This document shows, in pieces, positions 10,254 through 20,579 of a stretch of 64,000 nucleotides of DNA. The position numbers were made by a program, and so were the translations under genes. Source of the stretch: Notospermus geniculatus (lineage: Eukaryota > Nemertea > Pilidiophora > Heteronemertea > Lineidae); NCBI GenBank assembly GCA_002633025.1, contig NMRB01000256.1:294712-358711 (forward strand), written 5' to 3'. Positions within the stretch are counted from its first letter, which is position 1. Each line of letters opens with the position of its first letter. Under the pieces are notes generated by a model that saw only the letters and a program-made list of their open reading frames with translations, did not search any database and was not told where the DNA came from.

Positions 10254-10259
10254 TTTTAC

Positions 10260-12000
10260 TTTATTTCTAAGGTTACTTAGTTGCTGGGGTTAGTGTTAAT
10301 ACTCACTGTGACACCTCCTTCTTGAAATCACCCACTGTCTGCGATTCAGAATCAGTGTCTAAATGAGGTGTGGTATGAAATGGGTCTCTGCTTCTAAACC
10401 TCGATTAATCTAACTCTATTCTTTAAACATGTTCATTAATATAAAAGACATTAAAGATAATTATGTCACTCTTTTACATCCTAATGGTGGTTTTACAAAT
10501 TGCGGCCTTGACAAATTTGACAGGAATGACGAAAAAAACAATTAGTGAAGGCCATTAGGGGTAAAAGTGATGGATGGACTTAGCTTGACGCTAAATATGA
10601 CTTTATTATTGACGATATTTGTGTTTTCCACAAAACCCTGTCATTAGTAAAGCATTACAGAGGCTGTTCGTGGTAAAATGCAAATGAAACCAAAGATCCA
10701 ATCTGAATAATGATGGTAAGGGCTCAGTCTCTCGTTCTGACTTTCCCCTTTGTGGTAGGTAATTAGATCTGGTAATTTTTCTCCTCTTCGCTATCGTTGC
10801 TTGTCCTGCCAAGAAAAAATCGAGCTTCACACGAAATGCTATGCCTCATTTTTTCTCCCTCTTCAACCATCCCATCCCCCCGAAGACAAACAGACTTCTC
10901 CCATCCATTACCCTGCCACAAAAAGAAGAAGAACAAACACCGAATCATCTATACCGGAAAATTGCATTTTTTACAATTCACACTTCCTACGCAGCGCACT
11001 GGAAATAGCTGCGTGAAAAAATCCGTCATGATATCACCGGATATTCGCCTTAGTATCGTAATACTTCGATATCAGATCTCACTTTTTAAGAACACAAACA
11101 CGACAAAAGTAAATTCATAAGCATCCACAAAGTAGGTTTTCACAAATATTTGAGCTGAGAAGGCAAGACTTTGCTTGTGGCTGAAAGGAATGCGTCAGGC
11201 AAATCTCGGTGCTTCTGGCGGAACAATCTAAGAGAATTAACATAAAGCAACCCGAAGCGAGTGCTGCATTGATTTTTTGTTTTCGCTGTATGTCCTCAAC
11301 ATGCTTTGATGTTGCTCTGAGTGACAGGATAGGAGAGCATGAGGAGGGTTGAGGTATATACCATGGGAATACCAGGATGGTACGGCTTAATGGACTCAAT
11401 AAAAACCACGGAGACCTTCTGGTGGTTCGGAGACAAAGTACAGACTTAACGTGCACTGGATTTGTGTGATTTTATCACAGCGAATAAAGTAAATAGACGT
11501 CTATCTATTCATGAACACATGAAAAATTTCAAAGGGAAGATTTCGTGCATAATATCGACATGGCTAATAACTTTGTCAGCCAGTTTTTCGCCTTGCAGCT
11601 AGCTTATGAAATAATGGGTTGGGAATTAAAAAGTTGTTATCTAACAGTAGAACCTACAGCAAGACCCTTGTTGAAAGTCAGGGTTTGAGATGATCAATGT
11701 GCTTAGGAAGAAAATTTTTATAGTGTGGAGTTTGAGACGGTAACTTTGCCTGCAGCTATGGAGGTTCGTGCTATGGACGTGTCTTATACAATGTACGTTT
11801 GTCGATAGTAGTTACACCTGCACAAAAAGACCATTTTAATTTCAATATCATGTGAACACCTGAAGACGCTTTGGTGTTGTAAAATTGATTTCAATCGGAT
11901 GGTACCTGAGGCAATGAGGAAAGGTACAGACTACATGTATATTCAACTCCTACACAGAACAGAATTAGGTGAAACTCGTCGACATAATGGAACAAGGGAT
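10260..12000. other. No supported gene
   Basis: This 1.7-kb stretch has no recognised repeat or gene. Overlapping ORFs near 10.6-11.45 kb (up to 113 codons, both strands) carry no domain that I can identify. It may be unique intergenic or intronic DNA. Confidence 0.45.
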
Positions 12001-12005
12001 TTGTC

Positions 12006-12140
12006 ATTGGCTGATATTAATTTATAAAAGCTAGCAAATGCTTTTAATTTAAATTTTGTAGTACAATGTACATTTACATTGGACACTGCTGTGCAAATCT
12101 TAAGTAAAGCATTTGCTAACTTTTATGAATACCAGCCAAT
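12006..12140. mobile_element. Palindromic MITE family C
   Basis: It starts ATTGGCTGATATTAATTTAT with the usual AAAAGCTAGCAAATGC and ends with TTTTATGAATACCAGCCAAT. The central segment GTACATTTACATTGGACACT is typical of the family. It is complete and uninterrupted. Confidence 0.85.
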
Positions 12141-12244
12141 GATTAAGACATCCTCCCACAGCAGGGGTTTTTACCTCGCTCCTGTTCAAAGCCCTGCTAT
12201 TGGAGGGTGTGATTAAGAAGGGATGCAATCATTCAGTTCAAACC

Positions 12245-12245
12245 N
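12245..12245. other. Single ambiguous base
   Basis: A lone N lies inside otherwise clean sequence. Two further lone Ns (15718, 59355) fall within mobile-element sequence, so such positions may stand for unresolved gaps rather than a single unknown base. Confidence 0.6.
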
Positions 12246-12671
12246 GTCATGGCGACAGCACACTTGTACGGTATGCTGACCCCAGGAAATACCGTCATAA
12301 AAATTATAAAATTACGGCAATAAAAACGAAATTACTGGACCCCAGTCTTTGTTGAAAAAATTGTAGGCAATCATGGACGTCTATTACGGGTGGTTACATT
12401 GAACATTTATATGATAACGCCGGAGGGTATAAAAAACTATATGATCATTGCCATGGTTGAGGTATTATAGAACGCCCATGGTGACAATGCTATATTGATA
12501 TTACAAACTACTACTTTAATCATGTTTTAATAGCAAGATGAAATGAACGGATGTTATATGACTTGTCTGAAACCTGAAACAGTCATTTGTGGCGAGTATT
12601 ATTGCTTATATCAAAGGAGAATTGTGAAAATTATCAGTATCACATTTGAGAAAGTGACTTATGTCATTCAG

Positions 12672-13013
12672 TTGGGGTCGGCGTGGTCTAGTGGTTAGCG
12701 AGACGGACTCCTGATCAAAAACGTTACACCGGGTTCGATTCCCAGTCCTGACCAAGAAAAAAACACGCTCGCTTGTGACCATAAGCAAGTCACTTTGCCT
12801 CACTTGCTTCACCCCACCCAGGTGTGAAAGGGGTACCTGGCTGGTAGTGATGGTCTACGTGAATGTTAGTCCAAGAGCGCTGAAATCGGCTGCCGGGACT
12901 GTAATACTCCCCGGGGAGTAGAAAGTAAACTGGAATGAACAGACCTATAGCTGGGGAAATAATAATGTAAAGCGCATTGAGCAGTTCAACTGGAAATGCG
13001 CTATATACATGTA
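12672..13013 (+). mobile_element. tRNA-derived SINE, family S1
   Basis: The head carries an A-box-like GTGGTCTAGTGGTTAGCGAG and a B box GGGTTCGATTCCC spaced as in a tRNA. A central block follows (AAGTCACTTTGCCTCACTTG, then CACCCAGGTGTGAAAGGGGT). The 3' part contains AAAGCGCATTGAGC and GAAATGCGCTATATAC. The central block is shared with the SINEs at 23720 and 63256. It is transcribed by RNA polymerase III by analogy and mobilised by a partner LINE. Minus-strand ORFs across it are incidental. Confidence 0.85.
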
Positions 13014-13255
13014 AGAACTCACAGTTACATGACTTAATATCCATTACATCTCTTCTGTTTGAGATTTTGCTTGCCGAGCTGTTGCCATCTGGTTGATTTC
13101 GACCAGCAAAGGACCTGTATTTGAAAACAAGTAGGCCTGGACTTCCATTTTACTGCGCATCGACCACATTACATCAATAGACAATTTTGCCAAACATTCG
13201 TTGAATGAAGGAAACACGTTAATCATCTGCATTTGACGCCAATAGGAGTAAATTC

Positions 13256-13420
13256 TTGAACAAGGGGTGAGGGTTCGAAACTTACGATTTAAACAAAACG
13301 TGTAACACGTTAGCGAAAAACGAATCAGTTGACGTCGTTGAACAAGGGGTGAGGGTTCGAAAGTACGATTTAAACAAAAAGTGTAACACGTTAGCGAAAA
13401 ATGAATCAGTTGACGTCGTA
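13256..13420 (+). repeat. 82-bp tandem duplication
   Basis: Two adjacent copies begin TTGAACAAGGGGTGAGGGTT and end GAATCAGTTGACGTCGT, split near 13338/13339. They differ by only a few bases. This is a recent local duplication. Each copy contains one TTGACGTCG word. Confidence 0.9.
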
Positions 13421-13580
13421 GTGGCGATTCCTGCGGTGGTTTTCAAGATATATTAGCGTTTTTTCCTGATTTCGTTGGTCCTTGATCTTTGTGCATCTTA
13501 TGAGCACAAGACTGATAAGATTTATCACAAGTGGGCCTACAACGTATCGTACCAGCTATAAAAGCCATGAAAAGTCTACA

Positions 13581-13728
13581 CCGGGCCATACACGATCAAT
13601 ATTATTGCACAATATGGGGCCCAAAATAGGGGCATATGCTTCTGGCATGACGGGTGGAAGAAAGATTGGCAATGATACCGCCCATTTTGGTCCTCATATT
13701 GTGCAATAATATTGAACGTGTATGGGCG
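13581..13728. mobile_element. Palindromic element ending CGGGCCATACACG
   Basis: The left arm GGCCATACACGATCAATATT..ATTGCACAATATGGG is mirrored by the right arm CTCATATTGTGCAATAATAT..TGAACGTGTATGGGC. The arms are about 40 bp each around a roughly 65-bp centre. An ORF at 13482-13709 is carried by the palindrome and is not credible as a gene. Confidence 0.8.
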
Positions 13729-14290
13729 ACTCTTCAGTTGTCCGCTTGTAGAATAACGAACAAACCGACTTGTGAACCGATCTCATCATTTATTCTTCCA
13801 TAAAATAAATTGCAAAAAGCTTTCGTTGCCAAAGGCGTGTCTTCAATATTTGATGACACAATCTGAAAAAAGTGTCGCAATCAATCAAAGCGAAACAAAC
13901 AGGGTGTTTTTGCTGACTTCTTTAATCAAACGAAACGTCAATCTTTATCAGGTTCAAAAACACTGCAAGACGACTGTATGTATTTTTATCACATACGATG
14001 TATGAAACAAAGACAGTGGATGTAACATCGACTTCTTTTGACTTTAAAGGTACATTGCTGTTGCGTACCGGCAACAAAAGACTTTTCGTGCGTTCACTTA
14101 TTTACATTGATTTCTTGTGATTTTAAAGGTACATAGCCATTGCTAATGTACAATGTAACAGAAGCAACGATTTTTGTTCATTCGTTTATAGGTGTCTAAT
14201 TATAAGGAGACTATCTGTAATTTTAGGCGGTGAGACCAAACTACGCCCCCTCCCCCCTCCCCACAGTGGAGAAATTCATCGTTAAACTAA

Positions 14291-14641
14291 AGGGAGACTC
14301 CACTCATTGTAAACTTTTGAATCCATGTAGACTATTCCCATGAGTTGTGATGTCACTGGTGTCAATAGGCTATTAGGCCAACGACCTTTGTAGTGAATGA
14401 GCTAATACTGTGACTGCCTAGGCCTATTGGTTGTACCTTCATAAATATGCATTGAGCACACATGACATCATGTGTGCTTTGCAATGGTCCCCTTGGGATC
14501 CAATTAAAATACATGTACTTACAATGATGAGTTTGCTGATTTTAAAAAAATATGACATGTTGCAGGTATCAATGAATTTGAATGTATAAACGACATTTCA
14601 AAAACTCAAAATTTTACATACTCAATGAGTGGAGTGTCCCT
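14291..14641 (+). mobile_element. MITE family A, copy 2
   Basis: It begins AGGGAGACTCCACTCATTGT and ends ATGAGTGGAGTGTCCCT. The right target copy is TTAA (14642-14645), while the left is CTAA (14287-14290), one mutation from TTAA. The inner order is the reverse complement of copy 1 and matches copies 3 and 6. Confidence 0.9.
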
Positions 14642-14649
14642 TTAAAAAA

Positions 14650-15600
14650 TTTGAATACTGTTTATTTTCTCATTCATTAATGCTAACTTTGAATTCCTGA
14701 ATTATTCTGAATTTCCTATCAAACATATTTCGACTTCCCGACTGATTTCGTTCGTACTGAATGTACACATCATGTTGCCAACCCCTGTACACCGATACCC
14801 ATTTTGGGACCTATAGAAAAGGACCTTTATGCATCCCTCATCATCCCAGATCCCTACACACTCAGCACAGGCTGCTGCACGCAGTGAACAACACCGTAGA
14901 ATGGATTTCCTTAGTCATTCCCTTTGCAAATGATGCCATTGAATCCGAATAATAGGAAATTTTAATATGCGAGTTATGATTAGGTTTCTTATTGTGTTGG
15001 AGTATGCTTCAGCAGCGGTGAGGAAGTATCGGTAGGATTTACCTTGTTGGTTTGGTTTTCGTCATGTTCTTCATTAGTTGACAAGGAAAGCTTTTGAAAA
15101 AGGTAGAAAGACGGAGATAATCCACCATCAAATGGCACATTGGCAGCGGTATCGAATTCACCAAGCTGGGATTTTCTTTATAGGCTTTTGTGGAATAAAA
15201 TGAAAGTAAATCTAATCCTGCCTTGTTCACTTCTTTGAGATTTTCGAGTTTTCTTGGCTTTTAATGTTGTTTGGTGGCTTGTCTTAATAGATCAGGTTAC
15301 TGTTGTACATGAAAGAGTGTTGTATGATGTTTTAGTGTTAAAATGTGCTGATAAGAAAGCAATAGTGCGAATAGGTCGAATGTTTTCGTTAAAGGATGAT
15401 GCACATCAGTCGGAAATACTTTGAGAATCGAAAATAAGGAAAACCCTGCATTTATTTAATGGGAAAATGTGACGTTTTTGTGGAATTGAGAAACGGGAAC
15501 TACATGTGATCATTAAGCAATGCCAATCTTGCAGTTAGTCATTAGATTTCATGATTTTTGGCAATTGAGGCAAATATTCTCTTCATGATGTGGAAGAGAG
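14650..15600. other. No supported gene
   Basis: No recognisable gene or repeat is visible between MITE A copy 2 and the family C unit at 15607. ORFs of 63 codons on each strand have no features of note. Confidence 0.4.
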
Positions 15601-15606
15601 TTTCTC

Positions 15607-15717
15607 ATTGGCTGATATTCATAAAAGCTAGCAGATTCTTTTACTTCAACTTTTGTAGTACATGTACATTTACATTGGACCTCGCTATGCAAATCTTAAG
15701 TTAAACATGTTAAAGCA
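15607..15717. mobile_element. Left part of a family C palindrome
   Basis: It begins ATTGGCTGATATTCATAAAA and runs through TACATTTACATTGGACCTCG to CAAATCTTAAG, then GTTAAAGCA. The closing arm (GCATTTGCTAACTTTTATGA in other copies) is missing. The sequence passes through the N at 15718 straight into reverse transcriptase coding sequence. Confidence 0.8.
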
Positions 15718-15718
15718 N
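15718..15718. other. Single ambiguous base at an element junction
   Basis: The N lies exactly between the broken family C palindrome and the YADD codons of the reverse transcriptase fragment. It may represent a compressed gap hiding the upstream part of the retrotransposon. Confidence 0.6.
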
Positions 15719-16885
15719 TATGCTGATGACACTGTTCTACTTGCGGACAGTGTGACTGGACTTCAGAGTAACTTAAATGAGTTGGTTGAATATTGTAAAC
15801 GATGGAAACTCGTCATCAATCGAACTAAGACCAAGGTTATTGTTTTTGAAAGACGACGGCCAGCCATACAACCAGTGTTTTATTTAGATGGGGAAGCTTT
15901 AGAGAATGTAGACGAGTTTAAATATCTTGGGGTCATTTTTAATTATACCGGTACATTTGTAAAATGTCGTAAAGCACTGAGTGAACAAGGTAGAAAGGCG
16001 TTATTCTATGTTTTGAATAGAGTTCAGGAACAGTCACTGGATGTCGACATAGCTCTACAATTATTTGACGCAATGGTAGCCTCTATATTGACCTTTGGGA
16101 GTGAGATTTGGGGTTATGAAAACTGTGAACTGATAGAAAGGTTGCACCTTTTGTTTTGTAAATATATTTTGAAGCTGAAACGATCAACCCCGAACTGTAT
16201 GGTTTATGGAGACCTGGGCCGATTCCCACTGAGCATTAGTGTAAAGGTTAAAATGATTAAATTTTGGGGAAGGTTGGTCTTTCAGGAGGGAACCCTGGCT
16301 GGAAGAATGTATAGGCTTGTATATAATAGACATCAGAATGGCATGAACTCAAAATGGATTGTTTTTATTAAAAGTGTTTTGGAAAACTTGGGACTCGGCA
16401 ATTTCTGGTTGACACAGTCATTCCCCAGCATTAATTATTTAGGTGAAGTTGTTAAGCGACGATTACAAGACCAGTATATTCAAGAGTGGCGACATACCCT
16501 TTCGATCTCCTCTAAGGCCTGTTTTTATAGAGAAGTAAAAACTGTGTGGGGTTTTGAGAGTTACCTTCTTGCTCTGCCCCAAAGTCAACGTATCACTCTT
16601 TGTCAATTCAGATGTACTAATCATAAACTCCCAATAGAAGTAGGCAGATATGATAACACCCCCAGAGAAGAACGACTTTGTAACAAATGTAATTTACTGT
16701 CAGTCGGTGATGAATTCCACCATCTACTTGTATGTCCTTTTTTCTCAGATCTCCGTAATAATTATATTCCTGTATACTTTACAATGAATCCTAATTTATA
16801 CAAATACGTAAAACTCCTTACTTCATCCCCAAAAGTCCAGATTAAAGTAGCAAATTTCCTGTCAAAGTCACTGCCTTTATTATGA
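15719..16885 (+). CDS. Partial non-LTR retrotransposon reverse transcriptase (C-terminal part)
   Basis: The open frame of about 388 codons starts at the N and opens with the polymerase catalytic box YADDT (15719-15733). NRTKTKVIVF follows, then the downstream thumb-region motif DEFKYLGV near 15912. Further on come FGSEIWG and CKYILKLKR. Near the C-terminus is a zinc-binding-like CNKC...HH...C cluster (16679-16735). This order is that of LINE-type ORF2 proteins, downstream of the palm. The endonuclease and the N-terminal half of the polymerase are missing, so it cannot be active as it stands. The 1.17-kb frame without stops suggests a recent or well-preserved copy. The clade is not assigned. 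The ATG at 15662 belongs to the neighbouring MITE and is not the true start. Confidence 0.9.
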   Translation, partial: YADDTVLLADSVTGLQSNLNELVEYCKRWKLVINRTKTKVIVFERRRPAIQPVFYLDGEALENVDEFKYLGVIFNYTGTFVKCRKALSEQGRKALFYVLNRVQEQSLDVDIALQLFDAMVASILTFGSEIWGYENCELIERLHLLFCKYILKLKRSTPNCMVYGDLGRFPLSISVKVKMIKFWGRLVFQEGTLAGRMYRLVYNRHQNGMNSKWIVFIKSVLENLGLGNFWLTQSFPSINYLGEVVKRRLQDQYIQEWRHTLSISSKACFYREVKTVWGFESYLLALPQSQRITLCQFRCTNHKLPIEVGRYDNTPREERLCNKCNLLSVGDEFHHLLVCPFFSDLRNNYIPVYFTMNPNLYKYVKLLTSSPKVQIKVANFLSKSLPLL

Positions 16886-17028
16886 ACCTGTATCTTGTTG
16901 TAACTCCATCCATCCCTTGTAGCCATCTTGGTATTTTCTGTATGTAAAAATGTGTATATGAGTTTCTGTGCTCTTCGCAAAATGTATTTTTTGTTGAGCA
17001 ATAAATTCTAATTCTAAATTCTAAATGA
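15719..17028 (+). mobile_element. 3' portion of a non-LTR retrotransposon
   Basis: The coding fragment is followed by about 115 bp of 3' untranslated sequence. This ends with AATAAATTCTAATTCTAAAT and TCTAAATGAATG, a short TTCTAAA-type repeat tail instead of poly(A). Such microsatellite tails are common in several LINE clades. No target duplication can be defined because the 5' end is lost at the N. Confidence 0.8.
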
Positions 17029-17029
17029 A

Positions 17030-17520
17030 TGAAATTCTTCTTACCCAATCTTAATTCTATACAGCAAGCTCTCTCAACCATTAACGGAATACACAACGAC
17101 GTTTCGTTCAGTTCTGATGTAATCCGCTCAGAATTTCAATAGCAATCACATTGGTTCGTTTATTCTCTATGGGCTGAGTATGACTCCTGTCGCTGGGGTT
17201 CACTCGCCCTTTGGTACATCTATCTTTTATAGAATTATCACTTTTATCCCGTACTTCAAAATAAGAATAATGATTTAGAATACAATACTTCTATCACGTG
17301 AACTTTCTCTGTATTGCTGTTGTGCCATCAGCACTTTTGACAAAGTTATGAGAATCGTGAGTTTCTAGTTATTTAGTCGGAAAATAAAGAAACTGGTGTC
17401 ATCTGCATGGAGGGGGATGTCAGATAGTTTTACCATCATAGTGTGTTGTTCTGCAGTGATACAAAGAGAAGGCAAGCACAAAAATTGACACACAATATAT
17501 ATGATAAATAAAAAGGCAAT
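17030..17520. other. No supported gene
   Basis: No recognised element or gene is visible between the retrotransposon tail and the hairpin element. The long minus ORF at 17365-17847 (160 codons) runs through the palindromic hairpin element and is therefore not credible as a host gene. Confidence 0.4.
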
Positions 17521-17522
17521 TT

Positions 17523-17656
17523 CCAGAATGTTTGCGAATTTTCGACCCCAACCGGGGTCTTCTTCAGGCTGGAACTTAACAATCCGAAACAATCGGATTG
17601 TAAAGTTCCAGCCTGAAGAAGACCCCGGTTGGGGTCGAAAATTCGCAAACGTTCTG
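17523..17656. mobile_element. Hairpin element D as a head-to-head palindrome (copies 2 and 3)
   Basis: One D motif reads on the minus strand (GACCCCAACCGGGGTC at 17544-17559) and a second on the plus strand (GACCCCGGTTGGGGTC at 17621-17636). The outer arms are TTTGCGAATTTTCGACC and GGTCGAAAATTCGCAAACGT. The two halves pair over about 55 bp around a short AATCGGATTG centre. In the plus half, CTGAAGA is at 17613-17619 and GAAA at 17637-17640. Confidence 0.85.
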
Positions 17657-17699
17657 CAGTGATATGCACAGTTTGGCCTTGAGATACAGAGTTTAAGAT

Positions 17700-17880
17700 A
17701 AGAGGAATATTTGCTTAGAATACTCCTTGAAATCTCAAAATACTCCTCCATTCCAGAACTGAAAGGGTGAAATACTCCTTGAGATTGATCAATTTGCAAT
17801 ACTTTACCATTGGAGTACTCCTTTGAAGAGTGAAAATACTCTTTCATTTCTGAATAGGAGAGTATGATACTCTTTGCCCT
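17700..17880. repeat. AATACTCCTT-rich irregular repeat
   Basis: AATACTCCTT or close variants recur at irregular spacing, and the inverse GGAGTACTCC also appears. No unit length is constant. It looks like a decayed simple repeat of unknown origin. Confidence 0.4.
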
Positions 17881-18011
17881 CCAAAATTATATAAAGCCCT
17901 GAGATAATCGTTACCAGTCCTCCACACAATCAAAACGATACGTCATCCCCGAATTTTAAACCTCGTCGAAACCCAATTGTTTCGTTTGAAGTCGATAAGA
18001 CAATGACAACG

Positions 18012-18170
18012 TTTTATCCCGACAGGGCGGCGCTGCGAGCGGTTGTGTCGCCGACGTTAGAAACAGAGCAAAGCAACGCAATGACGTCGCGTCACGACGT
18101 CCTTGACGCAGAGCAACAGACGCGAAACGTCAACAAAAGAGACGACCGTTCACAATGGCGGTAAGTTAGC
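18012..18170 (+). repeat. Dispersed repeat R3, copy 1
   Basis: GGCGGCGCTGCGAGCGGTTG and the later GACGTCCTTGACGCAGAGCA with GAAACGTCAACA recur inverted at about 52385-53055, where the two blocks are far apart. The stretch is CpG-rich and carries TGACGTC words (18082 and nearby). It ends in ATGGCG followed by GTAAGT, which looks like a start codon plus donor but lies at the edge of the repeat. Confidence 0.7.
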
Positions 18171-18179
18171 AGGTTAATA

Positions 18180-18308
18180 TAGAGTTTTCGCAAAGCCCCC
18201 GAAACGCCAACGCGAACGTCTATGCTTTTGTTCGGTGCTCTCTTCGTGACATCGAACAATGGGTTTGGTGTTTGCGTTGGCGTTTCGGGGGCTTTGCGAA
18301 AACTCCCT
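18180..18308. mobile_element. Palindrome ending AGGGAGTTTTCGCAAAG
   Basis: The left arm AGAGTTTTCGCAAAGCCCCC..GAAACGCCAACGC pairs with the right arm GCGTTGGCGTTTCGGGGGCT..TTGCGAAAACTCCCTAA. The inner part has a second smaller hairpin (TTGTTCGGTG and CATCGAACAA). The outer motif is shared with elements at 46711, 48751 and 62356. Confidence 0.85.
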
Positions 18309-18309
18309 A

Positions 18310-19090
18310 ATCATTGATTCCCCGTACGAAAACCAACCCTCCCTATCAATGATAACACCATCGAGAACGGAGGGTTAACACTCAATCAACGTTTTCCCAA
18401 GATTTTTTTTCCGATGTGGCGGTGCTTGCACGTAAGCTGTTTTGAAGATGTATAAAACACATGAAAAACTACATCTATGAAGACGCATCACGCAGGGAGG
18501 CAAACGGCTGCGGTAACCTAATTAATCGTATCCTGGACCAACAAAAAGACTCTTCGTTATCATCATTTAAAGGAAATCGTTAGGAAAAAAGCAACCTCAA
18601 CTAAAAACCTTCTGGTAAGAAACATCTTCTAAAACATGGAAAAAGAACCGATCCACTAAAAAAATGGTAAAAACGAGAGAGGTATATCACAGAAATATAT
18701 CTTGGTAAAAAAACTCTGAGAGCATGCAGTTCGTCGGTTCTGCTCGGTGAAATGAATTCGAGAGATTATTATGTTGTGGAGATTAGTCTGGAGGAAAAAT
18801 CCAGGAGTTTTCTCTGGTCGCCAGAAGTTTGGGAGACGTCAACGCGAAGCATTGAATTCTCTTGGAATTATGCTGAATGTGAAGTATTTGAGAGCAATTA
18901 CTTACAACCGTCATGCCAGGGGGAATTTTGTTGGAATTTCGAAGGCGTTAATTGATTTCATGCTTGTTCAATTAGAATTTCGTTTGGTGGCATTAAGGTG
19001 GGCAAAATTTATGAGATGCAGCGAGGAACGAAACAGACAAGTCCATCAACAATACTCATCCAAGCTAGGTCGATGGGTCGAATGCCAAGA
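18310..19090. other. Unassigned stretch with a weak ORF
   Basis: An ORF at 18771-19181 (136 codons) begins in unique sequence and ends in an Asp/Gly-rich tail encoded entirely by the GATGGTGGT microsatellite. The first 100 residues are basic and hydrophobic in patches, without a recognisable domain. I do not support it as a gene. Nothing else is seen. Confidence 0.35.
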
Positions 19091-19099
19091 TGACACCGA

Positions 19100-19165
19100 T
19101 GGTGATGATGATGGTGGTGATGGAGATGATGATGGTGGTGGTGATGATGTTGATAATGAAGGTAC
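19100..19165. repeat. GATGATGGTGGT trinucleotide repeat
   Basis: A run of GAT and GGT triplets about 65 bp long is the cause of the acidic tail of one ORF and the His run of the opposite one. Confidence 0.85.
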
Positions 19166-20215
19166 GCAAGAATCTGCATAAATTGGTTTGACCGATATTG
19201 AAATGTTGCTGAAACTCTTAGAAACATCTTGATTGAGAATTAACAGGAGAACGAATTGAAACTGACGAATCAGAGCAACAATGGTAACTTTGATCTCGAT
19301 ATCACGAGGTGTGCAAATGAAATCATGACAAATGCTCCTAGAACATGTCCATTCCTTGATACCTGATTGGTTTTATTACATAAGTAGGTCTGCAGGCATC
19401 ATAACCTCCCACCTGTTGGTATTTGCAGTAGACGAGGTAATATACTTATTGACTTCAAGTGGAAATTGAACATGATGATTGCCACTGGCGAAGAAGGGTA
19501 AACATCATACCGTCTGTTGACCCTCTCTGAAGAAAGCAATGTGCCAAAATAAGCTAAACTGCTGAACGAGGCTGTCGGGACGATGTTGAGGCAGACCCCA
19601 GAGCCCCCCTTCCCTTCGACCTGCCGTGATGAAATGTTGGAGTTGAGGGTTACCATTGAACGCCTCTTCACTTTAAATGTGTGGTATGAGTGGGTACCAA
19701 TTGGGCAAATTAGGTCAACACCGGTCAACATTAAGCACCATTTCAATTGGAAACGGGCCATAATTACATATTAAGTGTACAGTTGACTTTCTAAATATCA
19801 ACACCTTTTCAAAATTTACAAAAAATGGCTCTTAAAAGTTGTAAAACACGTGTATGAGGCATTTGAGTGGACGTCAAACTTCACATTGCCCATCAAACTT
19901 TCAGGTTATCAATGAAAAAGATAACTCATAACCTCAGAATGATGAGCTAAATTAGGCGTTATGATCTGGTCAATGGTTTCATCCCGTCCAAGGCCAGTAA
20001 CGTCCTCGTCAGTCTAATGCTTATAGATCATTGCAAGCACACCGTAGCGTGATCGATAAAAACGTTTACAAGGGTCAATTCGATGAGATTGCAACGAACT
20101 TTCCAACCTGTCTTCGGGGGTTATACCAAAACGAACGAAATTCGACGATGAAACGTCTCTGACCTCAACAGGAACGAAAACAAGTTAGGCCTATTAAGCC
20201 AAAGTAAAGATCTGT
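19166..20215. other. No supported gene
   Basis: No recognisable gene or repeat is visible. Opposing ORFs near 19.4-19.77 kb overlap each other and have no domain. Confidence 0.4.
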
Positions 20216-20224
20216 CAAATTTAA

Positions 20225-20575
20225 AGGGAGACTCCAATCATTGTAAACTTTTGAATTTTTATCAATCCATGTAGACTATTGCCATGAGTTGTGATGTCAC
20301 TAGTGTCAATAGACTGACGACCTTTGTAGTGAATGAGCTAATACCGTGACTGCCTAGGCCTATTGGTGGTACGTTCATAAATATGCATTGAGCACTCATG
20401 ACATCATGTGTACTGTGCAATGGTCCCCTTGGGATCCAATTAAAATACTTAAAATGATGAGTTTGCGGATTTAAAAAAATACGTTGCAAATATGTTGCAG
20501 ATATCAGTGAATTTGAATGTATTATTAACGATATTTCAAAGATTCAAAATTTTACACAATGAATGGAGTCTCCCT
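20225..20575 (+). mobile_element. MITE family A, copy 3
   Basis: It begins AGGGAGACTCCAATCATTGT, ends AATGGAGTCTCCCT, and is flanked by perfect TTAA at 20221-20224 and 20576-20579. The orientation matches copies 2 and 6. Its 351-bp length equals copy 2. Confidence 0.92.
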
Positions 20576-20579
20576 TTAA

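Noticed and set aside
15662-15718. ATG at 15662 as the start of the reverse transcriptase
   Set aside because: These codons come from the family C palindrome and an N separates them from the YADD box.
17365-17847. 160-codon minus ORF as a gene
   Set aside because: It reads through the palindromic D element, whose symmetry produces matching ORFs on both strands.
18771-19181. 136-codon ORF with an acidic tail as an Asp-rich protein
   Set aside because: The tail is a GAT/GGT microsatellite, and the opposite frame gives a His run from the same DNA.
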